Shown: piece by piece, positions 1 through 9,243 of the stretch | Position numbering within the stretch: position 1 is the stretch's first letter | Layout of the letters: the number at the start of each line of letters is the position of its first letter | Source of the DNA: CANKHA01 sp034668825 | Lineage (GTDB): Bacteria > Pseudomonadota > Alphaproteobacteria > Rhizobiales > Xanthobacteraceae | Direction of reading: 5' to 3' | DNA length: 64,000 nt | Assembly (NCBI GenBank): GCA_034668825.1 | Contig: JAXDOR010000134.1 | Span: forward strand, 1 to 64,000 | The notes under the pieces: model-generated | The model's input: the letters and a program-made list of their open reading frames with translations, nothing else | The model's database searches: none | What the model was told of the DNA's origin: nothing | Program-made: the position numbers and the translations under genes

Positions 1-1150
1 CGCGGGCGACGCGGTCCATCAGCCGTTCCATGGCGAAGACGCCCTGCGGCTGACCCGCCCCGCGCAACGGTGTGACCGGCACCTTGTTGGTCAACGCCAG
101 TTTCACGTTGAGTTGATAGGCGGGCACTTCGTAGCACAGCGTCATCGCCGCCGCCGATCCATAGGGTACATTCACGCCGCGTGCGGTATAGGCGCCGTGA
201 TCGTGGATCAGCGCGCCGCGCACGCCGCGAATGCGGCCGTCGCGATCCACCGCGATCTCGACGTCCCAATACTGATCTCGTTCCTGGGTAGTGGCGATGA
301 AATGCTCGTAACGGTCCTCGATCCATTTGACCGGACGCTTGAGCAACAAAGCGGCGACCGCGACTGATACGTCCTCGGGATAGAACACGAGCTTAGGCCC
401 GAACCCGCCGCCGATGTCTGGCGCGATCACGCGCAGCTGGTTCTCGTCACGGCCGAGCAGGTCGCAAAGAATGCGCGCGGCCGCATGCGGCGTCTGTGTG
501 GAGCTCCAGACCGTAAGCCGGTCCTCGATCGGGTCGTGAACGGCCACGACGCCCCGGCATTCGATCGAATGGCTGCCGCCGCGGTGTTGCCACAGGGATT
601 CGCGGAAGACATGCGCCGCGCTTGCAAAGGCGGCTTCCACATCGCCAAAACCCATATTGAATTCGGCGAGGAGATTATGCGGCGAATGGCTGTGGACCAG
701 CGGCGCACCGGGCGCCAGTGCTTCCTTGCAATCGACCGCCGCCGGCAATGTCTCATACTCGACGCCCACCAGGGCAGCCGCGTCTTCGGCGATATAGCGG
801 TCGTCGGCGATGACCACTGCCACCGGCTCGCCGACATGCACCACCTCGTCGATCGCCAACACGGGCCGATCGAGAATCTGTTTGTAGCTGGGTGCCGGCA
901 GCGCCACCGCGAGACGGTCCGTGGTCAGATGCGGTTTGAGATCGGCCAGCGTGAAGACCGCATGCACGCCCGGCAGTGCAAGAGCCGCCACCTTGTCCAC
1001 GCGGCCGATTCTGGCATGCGCGTGCGGACTGCGAACGAAAGCAGCTTCCAACAGGCCCGGCATCCGGACGTCGTCGACAAAGCGCGCCTTGCCCATCAGC
1101 AAGTCGGGATCTTCCAGGCGGCGGACGTTTCGGCCGAAGGTTTTGTTCAC
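1..1150 (-). CDS. Molybdenum hydroxylase large (molybdopterin-binding) subunit, cut by the left edge
   Basis: Catalytic subunit of a xanthine-oxidase-family molybdenum hydroxylase, which inserts water-derived oxygen into an aromatic or N-heterocyclic substrate, or reduces one, in the cytoplasm. The first 383 residues are visible. They include the N-terminal stretch RRLEDPDLLMGKARF and the cofactor loop IGGGFGPK. The gene runs off the window, so the C-terminal catalytic glutamate cannot be checked. The start is the GTG at 1150. It overlaps the TGA of the upstream [2Fe-2S] subunit gene as GTGA, so the two genes are coupled. No FAD subunit follows inside the window on this strand. The divergent gene at 1823 may serve this enzyme too. 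The substrate is unknown. Confidence 0.9.
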   Translation of the reverse strand, partial: MNKTFGRNVRRLEDPDLLMGKARFVDDVRMPGLLEAAFVRSPHAHARIGRVDKVAALALPGVHAVFTLADLKPHLTTDRLAVALPAPSYKQILDRPVLAIDEVVHVGEPVAVVIADDRYIAEDAAALVGVEYETLPAAVDCKEALAPGAPLVHSHSPHNLLAEFNMGFGDVEAAFASAAHVFRESLWQHRGGSHSIECRGVVAVHDPIEDRLTVWSSTQTPHAAARILCDLLGRDENQLRVIAPDIGGGFGPKLVFYPEDVSVAVAALLLKRPVKWIEDRYEHFIATTQERDQYWDVEIAVDRDGRIRGVRGALIHDHGAYTARGVNVPYGSAAAMTLCYEVPAYQLNVKLALTNKVPVTPLRGAGQPQGVFAMERLMDRVAR

Positions 1151-1641
1151 GACGCACGTCCGGTCTGAGATTGCAGCCTTTTGGCCGCATCCAATGCCGC
1201 AGCGACAATTCCTTGATAGCCGGTGCAGCGGCAAAGATTGCCGGAGATGGCGCTTCTGACTTCTTCTTCGGTCGGTGCCGGATTGTCGCGCAGAAATTCG
1301 ATCAGCGTTGCGAAGATGCCCGGCGTGCAAAAGCCGCATTGCAGCCCGTGATGATCGCGAAAGGCTTCCTGCAGCGGATGCAGCTTTTCGCCCGCCGCGA
1401 GGCCCTCGATGGTGGCAACGTCATGCCCCTGCGCCTGAACGGCGAACATCAAGCATGAGCGCACGGCGTGACCGTCGAGCAGCACCGTGCAGGCGCCGCA
1501 AACGCCGTGCTCGCAACCTACATGCGTGCCGGTCAGGCCAAGTTTTTGCCGCAGGAAATCCGCCAGCGTCATGCGCACTTCGGCGGTGGCCTCATGGCGC
1601 TCGCCGTTGACGGTGAGTACAATCGTGGGCGTCTCGTTCAT
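1147..1641 (-). CDS. [2Fe-2S] small subunit of molybdenum hydroxylase
   Basis: Electron-transfer subunit with two [2Fe-2S] clusters, 164 residues, the usual length for the family. The plant-type ferredoxin cluster is held by C43, C48, C51 and C63 (GCEHGVCGAC). The second cluster is held by C102 and C105 (CGFC) and C137 and C139 (CRC). All eight cysteines are present. It is the first gene of a leftward operon with the large subunit at 1..1150 and is divergent from the FAD subunit at 1823. The near-perfect 20-bp palindrome at 1722-1741 lies about 80 bp upstream. The protein is very close to the other [2Fe-2S] subunit at 4190-4681, which points to an old duplication of the set. Confidence 0.95.
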   Translation of the reverse strand: MNETPTIVLTVNGERHEATAEVRMTLADFLRQKLGLTGTHVGCEHGVCGACTVLLDGHAVRSCLMFAVQAQGHDVATIEGLAAGEKLHPLQEAFRDHHGLQCGFCTPGIFATLIEFLRDNPAPTEEEVRSAISGNLCRCTGYQGIVAAALDAAKRLQSQTGRAS

Positions 1642-1721
1642 GCTCTCGCCTCCGCCAGCAGGGGTAACATGCTCGAGCCTTTACATGCTGCCGAAAGCGT
1701 GCATGATTTCAAAAAGGGTAA

Positions 1722-1741
1722 TTGTCCCAAATTTGAGACAA
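1722..1741. promoter_or_regulatory. Candidate operator: 20-bp near-perfect palindrome
   Basis: The sequence TTGTCCCAAATTTGAGACAA reads almost the same on both strands. Only one symmetric base pair (the sixth from each end) breaks the dyad. It lies in the 181-bp gap between the divergent molybdenum-hydroxylase genes at 1641 (leftward) and 1823 (rightward), where one regulator could control both. The regulator is not identifiable from the sequence. Confidence 0.55.
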
Positions 1742-1822
1742 GCTATCGCCGGTCTTCCGCGGGGTCAATGTGAGCGCCCGACGCGAGTGACCCGAGATTC
1801 TTGGCACCTTGAGTAATGACCG

Positions 1823-2680
1823 ATGAAGCCTGCGCCGTTTCAGTATCACGCGCCGAAGACGGTCGATGAAGCGGTCGCGATCCTCGCGCGCGTTGCGCCG
1901 AAGGACGGCCGCGTGCTCGCGGGCGGTCAAAGCTTGGTTCCGACAATGGCCTTCCGGCTGGCGCGGCCGGCGCATCTCGTTGACATCAATGGCGTCGAGT
2001 CGCTCAGCCGGCTTTCGACAACCGCTGACAAACTGTCGATTGGCGCCTGTGTCCGGCATGCGGCCTTTCATCGCCCGGTGGCCAAAGGCCCGCTGGGCCG
2101 CCTGCTATCCACCGTCGTTCAACACATCGGACATTACCCCATTCGCACGCGCGGCACTTTCTGCGGCAGTTTGGCCCATGCCGACCCTGCATCGGAATGG
2201 TGTCTGGTCGCGGCGACGCTCGGCGCCCAGATGGTGGCGAAGAGCGCGCGCGGGACACGCACGGTCGCGGCGGAGGACTTTTTCACCGGCATTATGATGA
2301 CCGCGCTGCAGGACGACGAGCTCCTGGCCGAGACGCAATTGCCGCTACTGCCGGCGGATACACGTTTTGGTTTCTGCGAGTTCAGCCGGCGGCACGGCGA
2401 CTTTGCCATTGCGATGACGCTGGTCACCTACCGGCTGCAAGATGGTGTTATCAGCGAACCTCGTATCGGCGTGGGTGGTGCTGAATCGCGCCCGCGCCGT
2501 ATCGCGGAAGCCGAGGCGGCGCTCAAAGGCCGCGCGCCCGGCGATGCGACCTTCCGCGCTGCTGCCGACGCCGCCGACGCGGCCGTCGATCCCATCGAGG
2601 ATATGAATACCAGCGCGGAGTACCGGCGCGATCTCGTGCGTGCGATGACCCGTCGCGCGCTGGAACAGGCGGCGGCGTGA
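1823..2680 (+). CDS. FAD-binding subunit of molybdenum hydroxylase (CoxM/CutM type)
   Basis: Medium subunit of a three-subunit molybdenum hydroxylase, 285 residues. It holds FAD and passes electrons between the [2Fe-2S] subunit and the external acceptor. The first FAD-binding motif AGGQS is at residues 33-37 (AGGQSLVPTM). The second is around 109-120 (TRGTFCGSLAHADPASE), where many relatives read GGN instead of CGS. The C-terminal CO-dehydrogenase-flavoprotein domain follows. It is the first gene of a rightward operon with UbiD (2710), a [2Fe-2S] subunit (4190) and a large subunit (4678). It is the only FAD subunit for the two small/large pairs in view. No strong ribosome-binding site is seen before the ATG. 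Confidence 0.93.
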   Translation: MKPAPFQYHAPKTVDEAVAILARVAPKDGRVLAGGQSLVPTMAFRLARPAHLVDINGVESLSRLSTTADKLSIGACVRHAAFHRPVAKGPLGRLLSTVVQHIGHYPIRTRGTFCGSLAHADPASEWCLVAATLGAQMVAKSARGTRTVAAEDFFTGIMMTALQDDELLAETQLPLLPADTRFGFCEFSRRHGDFAIAMTLVTYRLQDGVISEPRIGVGGAESRPRRIAEAEAALKGRAPGDATFRAAADAADAAVDPIEDMNTSAEYRRDLVRAMTRRALEQAAA

Positions 2681-2709
2681 GCGCGCGCGGCACCAAGGAG
2701 ACATCGACC

Positions 2710-4140
2710 GTGGCAAAACAAGACCTGCGCACCTGGCTCGCAGACATCGAAGCCGCCGGCGAGCTGCAGAAGATCAGCGGGGCCGAGCGCGACGAGGAAA
2801 TCGGCGGCATCGTCGATGTCTATCAGCGCAAGATTGGAAATAAAGCGGTCCTGTTCGACGATGTTCCCGGTTATCCGCGCGGTTATCGCGTGCTTGCCAA
2901 CATTCTCACGTCGGTGCCGCGCATCAACTTGACGCTTGGGCTGCCGGCCGCGGCGAAGGAAGTTGACCTCGTCAATTTCTGGCGGCGCTACATGAAGGAA
3001 ATGAAATCCATTCCTCCGACAACCGTCGGCAAAGGCGAGGTGCTGGACAACGTAAGCGGCGGCAACGAACTGGACTTGAGGAAAATCCCGGCGCCCAAGT
3101 GGCACGAGCACGATGGCGGCTATTACATCGGTACCGGCTGCATGGTCATCATGAAGGACCGGGATTCCGGCTGGATCAACTACGGCGCTTACCGCGTGCA
3201 GGTGCATGACCGCGATGTGGCCTCGGTCATGTGCTCCAAGGGCAAGCACGGCAACCTCATCATGCGTAAATATCACGAGCGCGGAGAGCCTTGCCCGATC
3301 GCGGTCGTGGTTGGGATGCATCCGGCGCTATTCATGGTCGCCGGCTTGGAAATTCCCTACGGCAAAAATGAATACGATGCGGCCGGCGGGCTTCTTGGCG
3401 AGCCCGTCGAAGTGATCACCGGTCCGCGTACCGGACTGCCGATTCCGGCCCACGCCGAGATTGCCTTTGAAGGCTTCGTGCATCCGAACGACCTGATCGA
3501 CGAAGGGCCGCTCGGCGAATGGACCGGCTACTATGCCGGCGGCATGAAAAAGGAACCGGCCATCCGCGTCGAGACGCTGATGTACCGCAACGATCCGATC
3601 CTGCTCGGCGCCATCCCCGGAATTCCGCCTGACGACGATTCCTTCTATCGCGGTACTTACCGGTCCGGCGCGGTGTGGAATCAGCTTGAAGCCGCGGGCG
3701 TTCCCGAAGTGAAGGGCGTCTGGGCGCATGCCGCCGGTGGCAGCCGCCTCTGGCTCACGGTCTCCATCAAGCAGATGTATGGCGGCCATTCCAAGCAGGC
3801 CGGGCTGATCGCGTCGCAGTGCCATGCCGGCGCCTATGCCAACCGCTTTGTCGTGGTCGTGGATGACGATATCGACCCCGCCGACATGGACAAAGTGATC
3901 TGGGCCATGTGCACTCGCTGCGATCCGCGCGAGGGGATGGAAGTGCTGCGCGGTTGCTGGAGCACGGCGCTCGATCCGATGGCCTACAGCCATGAGGATC
4001 CGCGCAACGCCCGCGTCGTCATCGACGCGTGCAAACCCTGGGCACGGCGGGACACCTTCCCCCAGGTGGTGCGATCGAGCAAAGAACTGGACGAACGCAT
4101 CCATCAGAAGTGGAAGGACGTGTTGCCGCGCGGCTCTTGA
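2710..4140 (+). CDS. UbiD-family prenyl-FMN-dependent decarboxylase
   Basis: Reversible (de)carboxylase of aromatic or alpha,beta-unsaturated acids using prenylated FMN, 476 residues. The catalytic triad expected from UbiD is visible: R162 (GAYRVQ), E265 and E270 (EGPLGEWTGYY). I choose the GTG at 2710 because AAGGAG sits nine bases upstream. An earlier in-frame GTG at 2677 overlaps the FAD-subunit stop but has no such site and adds eleven residues that do not look like family sequence. It lies between subunits of a molybdenum hydroxylase, so the two enzymes probably act on the same substrate. No ubiX gene for the cofactor is in the window. The substrate is not predictable. Confidence 0.92.
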   Translation: MAKQDLRTWLADIEAAGELQKISGAERDEEIGGIVDVYQRKIGNKAVLFDDVPGYPRGYRVLANILTSVPRINLTLGLPAAAKEVDLVNFWRRYMKEMKSIPPTTVGKGEVLDNVSGGNELDLRKIPAPKWHEHDGGYYIGTGCMVIMKDRDSGWINYGAYRVQVHDRDVASVMCSKGKHGNLIMRKYHERGEPCPIAVVVGMHPALFMVAGLEIPYGKNEYDAAGGLLGEPVEVITGPRTGLPIPAHAEIAFEGFVHPNDLIDEGPLGEWTGYYAGGMKKEPAIRVETLMYRNDPILLGAIPGIPPDDDSFYRGTYRSGAVWNQLEAAGVPEVKGVWAHAAGGSRLWLTVSIKQMYGGHSKQAGLIASQCHAGAYANRFVVVVDDDIDPADMDKVIWAMCTRCDPREGMEVLRGCWSTALDPMAYSHEDPRNARVVIDACKPWARRDTFPQVVRSSKELDERIHQKWKDVLPRGS

Positions 4141-4189
4141 TCGTCGCGCCAAATTCCACCTTCTCGCACACTGGGTTGCCACCATCACG

Positions 4190-4681
4190 ATGACGGAAAA
4201 AATCGACATCAAGCTGACGATCAATGGCCGCGATCACGCTATCCGCGTCGCCTCACGCTGCACGCTGGTCGACGCGATCCGCGAGGAATGTGGTCAGACC
4301 GGCACGCATATCGGATGCGAACATGGCGTGTGCGGAACATGCACCGTGATTATCGATGATGAGCCGGTGCGCTCCTGCCTGATGTTCGCGGTGCAGGCGC
4401 AGGGCAAACAGATCCGCACGGTCGAAGGACTCGCTTCGGGAAACAAACTGCATCCGCTGCAGCAAGCCTTCATCGATCATCACGGCCTGCAATGCGGCTA
4501 CTGTACGCCGGGATTCTTGATGCTTGCATCCAACGCGCTGGAGCGTGAGCCCGATATCGGCGATGAGGAACTGTTGGGCCTGTTGTCGTCGAACCTGTGC
4601 CGCTGCACCGGCTATCAGAACATCATCAAGGCGGTGCGCGCGGCGGCCGCCGAAATGCGCAGCGCGAAGGCGGCGCAATGA
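4190..4681 (+). CDS. [2Fe-2S] small subunit of a second molybdenum hydroxylase
   Basis: 163 residues with both clusters complete: C43, C48, C51 and C63 for the ferredoxin-like cluster, and C102, C105, C137 and C139 for the second. The ATG at 4190 gives the family-length product. An open frame extends upstream to 3992, but that part lies inside the UbiD gene in another frame. The stop overlaps the start of the large subunit (ATGA at 4678), so the two are coupled. It is closely similar to the subunit at 1147-1641, including the same cysteine numbering. Confidence 0.95.
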   Translation: MTEKIDIKLTINGRDHAIRVASRCTLVDAIREECGQTGTHIGCEHGVCGTCTVIIDDEPVRSCLMFAVQAQGKQIRTVEGLASGNKLHPLQQAFIDHHGLQCGYCTPGFLMLASNALEREPDIGDEELLGLLSSNLCRCTGYQNIIKAVRAAAAEMRSAKAAQ

Positions 4682-7032
4682 GCCACGGCAATGGCAAAAC
4701 CTATCCCACGCCACCGCGCGCCGACGGGCGTCGTGTTCTCGGCCATTCGGTCTCGCGGTTGGAAGACCTGCCGCTGGTAACAGGGCAGGGCCGCTTTGCC
4801 GGTGACATTAACTTCCCGCATCAACTGCATATGCGCGTCGTCCGTTCCTCCGTGGCGCATGGGAAGCTCAATTCCGTGGATGCTTCGGCGGCGCTGGCGT
4901 TGCCTGGCGTTGTCGCGGTCTGGACCAACGCGGACATTGCCGATCTATCGCCCATCGACTTCCGCGCCGATAAGTCGGCGGAAGTATTGAAGCCATATCG
5001 CCAGCCGGCGCTGGCACGCGGCCGCGTGCGCTACGTTGGCGATCCGGTGGCGGCGGTCTTTGCGGAAGACCCCTATATCGCCGAAGATGCCGCGGAACTG
5101 GTGACGCTCGACATCGAGTCGCTGCCGGTTCTGATGTCGGCCAGCGACAAGCCGGGCGAGTTCGAGCCCGGCCGGAGCAGCGAGGCGGGCCTATTTCGCC
5201 ACAGCTATGGCGATACCGAAGCCGCCTTCCGTAACGCGCACACAATCATCGAACTCGACCTGACGACAGGACGGCATTCCGGCGTTCCCATGGAAACGCG
5301 GGGTGCCCTCGGCCGCTATGACGCCGCCCGCAACTTGCTGGAGTTGCATGGCGCGGCGAAAATCCCGCATCGGAACAAGGAAACCTTGTGCCGGATGCTG
5401 GGGCGGAGCCCATCGGGGCTGCATGTCCATGAAAGCCATGTGGGCGGCGGCTTCGGCATTCGCGGCGAAATCTATCCCGAGGATGTTCTGGTGCTGATCG
5501 CCGCGCAGCGGCTGGGACGGCCGGTGAAATGGATCGAGGACCGGCGCGAGCACCTGATGTGCGCCAATCAAGGTCGCGAGCAGCGGCATCTCGCCCGTAT
5601 TGCCGTGGATTCACAAGGCCTTATCCTCGGGATCGAGGACGAGATCTTTCATGACCAGGGGGCATATGTTCGCACCCACGGCGCCAACGTCCCCAACCGC
5701 ACCATGTGCATGCTCACCGGCGCTTATAAGGTGCCGGCATATCGTGCGGTCGCTCATTTCCGCCTGACCAACAAGACGCCGGCGGCGACGTATCGCGCAC
5801 CCGGACGTTTTGAAAGCACCTTCGTGCGCAGCCGGCTGATGGATGCCGTTGCCGATAAACTTGGCATCGGCCGCATCGAGGTGAGAAAGCGCAATCTCAT
5901 TCCTGCGTCGGAGTTGCCCTATACCATTGCCTTCGACGAGCCCGGTGTCGAGGAACTGGAACTGGATTCCGGCGACTACGCGCTATTGTTGGACAAGGCG
6001 CTCGCCGCTTTCGGCTGGGATGCCTTGCAACAAGATCTCAAGCGCCGCCGTGCGGCAGGCGAGGCGGTTGGCGCGGGTGTCGCCATTTTCATGGAGGAAA
6101 GCGGCCGCGGTCCGGCAGACAACGCCAAGATCGCAGTCGATACCAGCGGCGCGGTCGAGTTGATTACCGGCGGCGCGTCTCTCGGCCAGGGGTTCGAAAC
6201 CGCCATGGCGCAGATTTGCGCGGAGGCACTGGGAGTCGATTATCGCCGGGTGCGTGTGATTCATGGCCACACCGACCTGATCGATCATGGCATCGGCGCG
6301 CACGCCACGCGCGCCACCGGGCTAACCGGCGGCGCGGTGCATAACACCGCCCTGATGGTGCGCGCCAAGGCGCTGGAATTCGCCTCCGAGCTGTTGCAGA
6401 CGCCAGCGGCGGAACTCGACATCATTGACGGCACCGTTGCCCGGCGAAACAGCGCTGCCGGACCCTCGATTACTTTGGCGGAAATCGCCAAGCGCATCGC
6501 ACCCGGCTCGAAGCTTCTGCGCGGGCGTGACCCACAGCTTGCGGCCCACGGCTGGTTCAATACCAGCCACACGGTTTTTCCCTACGGCGTGCACCTTGCC
6601 GTCGTTCGTATCGATCGCGAGACCGGCCATGTCGTGGTCGAGCGCTTCCTGGTGGCGTATGACGTCGGCCGCGCGGTCAACCCGATGATGATCGAAGGAC
6701 AATTGGTGGGCGGCTGCGTTCAGGGACTGGGCGGCGCGCTCTATGAGGAATTCGTCTACGACGACAACGGCGAGCCCTTGGCGGCGACATTGGCGGATTA
6801 TCTCATCCCGACATTGCGCGATACGCCGCACATCGAGGTTCTGCTCACGGAGGACGCGCCGTCGCCGCACCATCCGCTGGGCCTGAAAGGCGCCGGAGAA
6901 GGCGGCATCAACGGCGCCGGTGGCGTCATTGCCGGTGCCATTGACGACGCCTTGGGAATGCCCGGCGCGATTACCAGACTGCCGGTAACGCCGCAGCGCC
7001 TGCGGGAAATCTTGCGGCAAAAATCGCCCTAA
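4678..7032 (+). CDS. Molybdenum hydroxylase large (molybdopterin-binding) subunit
   Basis: Complete catalytic subunit of 784 residues, typical for xanthine-oxidase-family large subunits. It shows the N-terminal SRLEDLPLVTGQGRFAGDI motif, the cofactor loop VGGGFGIRGEIYPED, and the C-terminal GLKGAGEGG motif with the catalytic base expected at E741. The start ATG overlaps the TGA of the [2Fe-2S] gene. It closes the operon FAD subunit - UbiD - [2Fe-2S] - large subunit. It is convergent with the gene at 7043, only ten bases away. Related enzymes include CO dehydrogenase, isoquinoline and quinoline oxidoreductases and 4-hydroxybenzoyl-CoA reductase; the sequence does not let me choose between them. 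Confidence 0.93.
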   Translation: MSHGNGKTYPTPPRADGRRVLGHSVSRLEDLPLVTGQGRFAGDINFPHQLHMRVVRSSVAHGKLNSVDASAALALPGVVAVWTNADIADLSPIDFRADKSAEVLKPYRQPALARGRVRYVGDPVAAVFAEDPYIAEDAAELVTLDIESLPVLMSASDKPGEFEPGRSSEAGLFRHSYGDTEAAFRNAHTIIELDLTTGRHSGVPMETRGALGRYDAARNLLELHGAAKIPHRNKETLCRMLGRSPSGLHVHESHVGGGFGIRGEIYPEDVLVLIAAQRLGRPVKWIEDRREHLMCANQGREQRHLARIAVDSQGLILGIEDEIFHDQGAYVRTHGANVPNRTMCMLTGAYKVPAYRAVAHFRLTNKTPAATYRAPGRFESTFVRSRLMDAVADKLGIGRIEVRKRNLIPASELPYTIAFDEPGVEELELDSGDYALLLDKALAAFGWDALQQDLKRRRAAGEAVGAGVAIFMEESGRGPADNAKIAVDTSGAVELITGGASLGQGFETAMAQICAEALGVDYRRVRVIHGHTDLIDHGIGAHATRATGLTGGAVHNTALMVRAKALEFASELLQTPAAELDIIDGTVARRNSAAGPSITLAEIAKRIAPGSKLLRGRDPQLAAHGWFNTSHTVFPYGVHLAVVRIDRETGHVVVERFLVAYDVGRAVNPMMIEGQLVGGCVQGLGGALYEEFVYDDNGEPLAATLADYLIPTLRDTPHIEVLLTEDAPSPHHPLGLKGAGEGGINGAGGVIAGAIDDALGMPGAITRLPVTPQRLREILRQKSP

Positions 7033-7042
7033 GCGGGCGCAG

Positions 7043-8032
7043 TCACATCCGGAATTCGTCGCCGCGCTTGCGGCCTTGAAACGTGTCGAGGAAGAGGTCC
7101 TCGAAGGACAGCTTCTTCCGTGTCAGCCCGTGTTCATGCAAATAACCGGCGAGCGTTTCGATATTGTGTTTGTTCTGGTCGGTGGGGCCGTATTCCCAGG
7201 GGTCCGGCCCGAGGATTTTTTCTTGCTCTTCCCATTCTTCGCGGTACCAGGCCAGCGGCACGATGCGCGGATTGACCATGCGCTTCATGGCCATCGCCTT
7301 AGCCTGGTTGAAGGCATGATAGAGGTTAATCGGCACCCACGGGTGGCGCTCGACGATTTCGTGCTTGATGCCGAGCACGTGCATGATCGGAAAGATGCCG
7401 GTCTTCTTGAAATATGCGGCTTCCTCGTCACGGAAATTCGGAAACAGCCGGCCGACGCGCGGATCCTTGCGGACGAGCGGCTTGATCAGGTCGGGATGCA
7501 GCACGGCGTCAAGCTCGCCCTCGGCCAGCATATCCTCGACCGTCTTGTTGTCCGGCAGGCGGTTTAGTTTGAGATCGGCGGGGCGGGTGAATTCCACGGT
7601 TTCGTCGAGTTCGGAAAACCACTCGATGGAACGATGCGGTACGCCATAGACGTGTTCCAGAATGCCGCGCATCCAGACGATAGCGGTAGCCTGGAATTGC
7701 TTCACGCCCACCCTTTTGCCGATCAGGTCGGTGGGTTTGGTGATGCCTTTGGTGGTGTTGATGAAGATGAAACCGTGCCGAAAGCGGCGGTGCAGAAAGA
7801 CCGGAAGCGCCAGGTCCTGCGAACCTTGGTCCTTGGAAACGAAATAGGACGAGCAGGAAACCTCGCCCACGTCGAATTCGCTGCGTCGAAGGTAACGCCA
7901 ATGCCGTGTGGTGGAGTCCATCGCGGTCAAGACCGTGAGATCGATCCCGTCGGGCTGGACGGTCCCCTCCTTCAAGGCGCGGACAATCTCGTAATCACCA
8001 CAAGCAAGCGTGAGCGGAATCCTTTTCGACAC
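7043..8032 (-). CDS. 4,5-dihydroxyphthalate decarboxylase-like PBP-fold protein
   Basis: 329 residues, resembling the Pht5/OphC family that removes one carboxyl group from 4,5-dihydroxyphthalate to give protocatechuate. It has the periplasmic-binding-protein fold but no signal peptide: the protein starts SKRIPLTLACGDYEIVRAL, so it should be cytoplasmic. Family-type segments include GIDLTVL near residue 30, LIGKRVGVKQFQATA in the middle and a C-terminus rich in Trp and Tyr. The start is a GTG with AAAGGA seven to eight bases upstream. It precedes no other gene closely on this strand. A general signal-less binding-protein homologue is the alternative. The substrate is inferred from the family and the phthalate context. 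Confidence 0.75.
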   Translation of the reverse strand: MSKRIPLTLACGDYEIVRALKEGTVQPDGIDLTVLTAMDSTTRHWRYLRRSEFDVGEVSCSSYFVSKDQGSQDLALPVFLHRRFRHGFIFINTTKGITKPTDLIGKRVGVKQFQATAIVWMRGILEHVYGVPHRSIEWFSELDETVEFTRPADLKLNRLPDNKTVEDMLAEGELDAVLHPDLIKPLVRKDPRVGRLFPNFRDEEAAYFKKTGIFPIMHVLGIKHEIVERHPWVPINLYHAFNQAKAMAMKRMVNPRIVPLAWYREEWEEQEKILGPDPWEYGPTDQNKHNIETLAGYLHEHGLTRKKLSFEDLFLDTFQGRKRGDEFRM

Positions 8033-8087
8033 GTTTTTTCCTTTGAATAAGAGTCGTGTAAGCTTTACCCGGCTGCCTAACAGCTCG

Positions 8088-9119
8088 TTATTGTGAACCC
8101 TTGGCCACCGCGGCCCGCGTCTCCGCTATCACGTCCTTGGGCGTCTGATAAAGCTGGTAGATGAGTTTCTCGATATCGGCGCCGCTCACTGGATTGACGT
8201 CCAGGCGCAGCTTTTGCGCCTCGGCCAGGAATTCCGGATCTGTCATCGTATCGTCGAATGCTTTGCGCAGCGCTGCCTTGCGGTCGTCGGGAATACCGGG
8301 CGCCGCGGCGAACGGGCGCCCCATCACCTGACGGCTCATCACCAACTGAAGGATCTGACGCTGCCGACTATCTGCGAGGTCGGCGATCAAAGGAACGTTC
8401 GGCAGTTCGGGCGATTTCGTCATCGCGAGCTGGACCATGAGATTGAGTTTCTTGTCGCGAATCCAATCCGGCTTTGCCGCTTTGATGCTGCTCCAGGACC
8501 AGCCGCAGCGGCCGTCGACCTCGCCCCGTTCCATGGCCAGCGAAATCTCGTTACCGCCGGGATAGCCGCTGACCATTTTCAGCTTCACGCCGAACGTATT
8601 CTTCAGGATGGCGGAAAAGATATCCGGATCGGAACCTGAACCCTCGCCGCCGACGGTGAAAGGCTTTTTTAGCATGTCATCCCAAGTCCTCACCTGCGAA
8701 GTGTGCCACGTAGCGCAGACGCTCATTTCGTTCGTGCCGCTGCCGATCCAGGTGAACTTGGCTGCCTCGAATTGGGCTTCGCTCGATCCAATCAGAGGCT
8801 CCATCGGCAAGCCGCGAGCGAATGTGACCAGAGACAAGCCGTCTTTCGGCGCAACATTGTAAATGTAGTTAGCGGCCTTGAGACTGCCGGCACCGGCCAT
8901 GTTCTGCGGAATGATGACAGGATTGCCGGGAATATGCTTGCCCATGAAACGTAAGAGCGTTCTTGCATACAGATCGTAAACGCCACCAACGGTATAGCCG
9001 ATCACCATGTTGATGGTTTTGCCGCGATAGAACTCTGCGACAGACTGCGCCTGCGCTGCCGTCGTGAGCAGCGTAGCCAGCGTGACGCTGACGAGAGTTC
9101 TGGCAGTCCATGGGCGCAT
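8088..9119 (-). CDS. TctC/Bug-family tripartite tricarboxylate transporter binding protein
   Basis: Periplasmic receptor of 343 residues that would deliver a carboxylic or aromatic acid to a TctAB permease. A signal peptide ends at AAQAQS near residue 25. The mature protein starts VAEFYRGKTINMVIGYTVGGVYDLYAR, where family members usually have GGxxD at the ligand pocket. No permease gene is beside it; the nearest TctA is at 26953. It is a close paralogue of the next gene at 9244-10278 in the same direction, with 124 bp between them, so the pair is a tandem duplication. The ligand is unknown. Confidence 0.92.
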   Translation of the reverse strand: MRPWTARTLVSVTLATLLTTAAQAQSVAEFYRGKTINMVIGYTVGGVYDLYARTLLRFMGKHIPGNPVIIPQNMAGAGSLKAANYIYNVAPKDGLSLVTFARGLPMEPLIGSSEAQFEAAKFTWIGSGTNEMSVCATWHTSQVRTWDDMLKKPFTVGGEGSGSDPDIFSAILKNTFGVKLKMVSGYPGGNEISLAMERGEVDGRCGWSWSSIKAAKPDWIRDKKLNLMVQLAMTKSPELPNVPLIADLADSRQRQILQLVMSRQVMGRPFAAAPGIPDDRKAALRKAFDDTMTDPEFLAEAQKLRLDVNPVSGADIEKLIYQLYQTPKDVIAETRAAVAKGSQ

Positions 9120-9243
9120 GACTTCTTCCGTAGTTTTTGAGTACTATTCCTTGAGGCATCATGCGCAGCGCATATCGACGCAGGTCGAAACTATTTCTCG
9201 CGAGCCTCAATTCTCGCCATGTAAGACCCGGCCAGAACTGGGT

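Noticed and set aside
3328..4224. A 298-codon leftward open frame under the first UbiD
   Set aside because: Antisense to UbiD; no domain and His/Arg-rich shadow composition.
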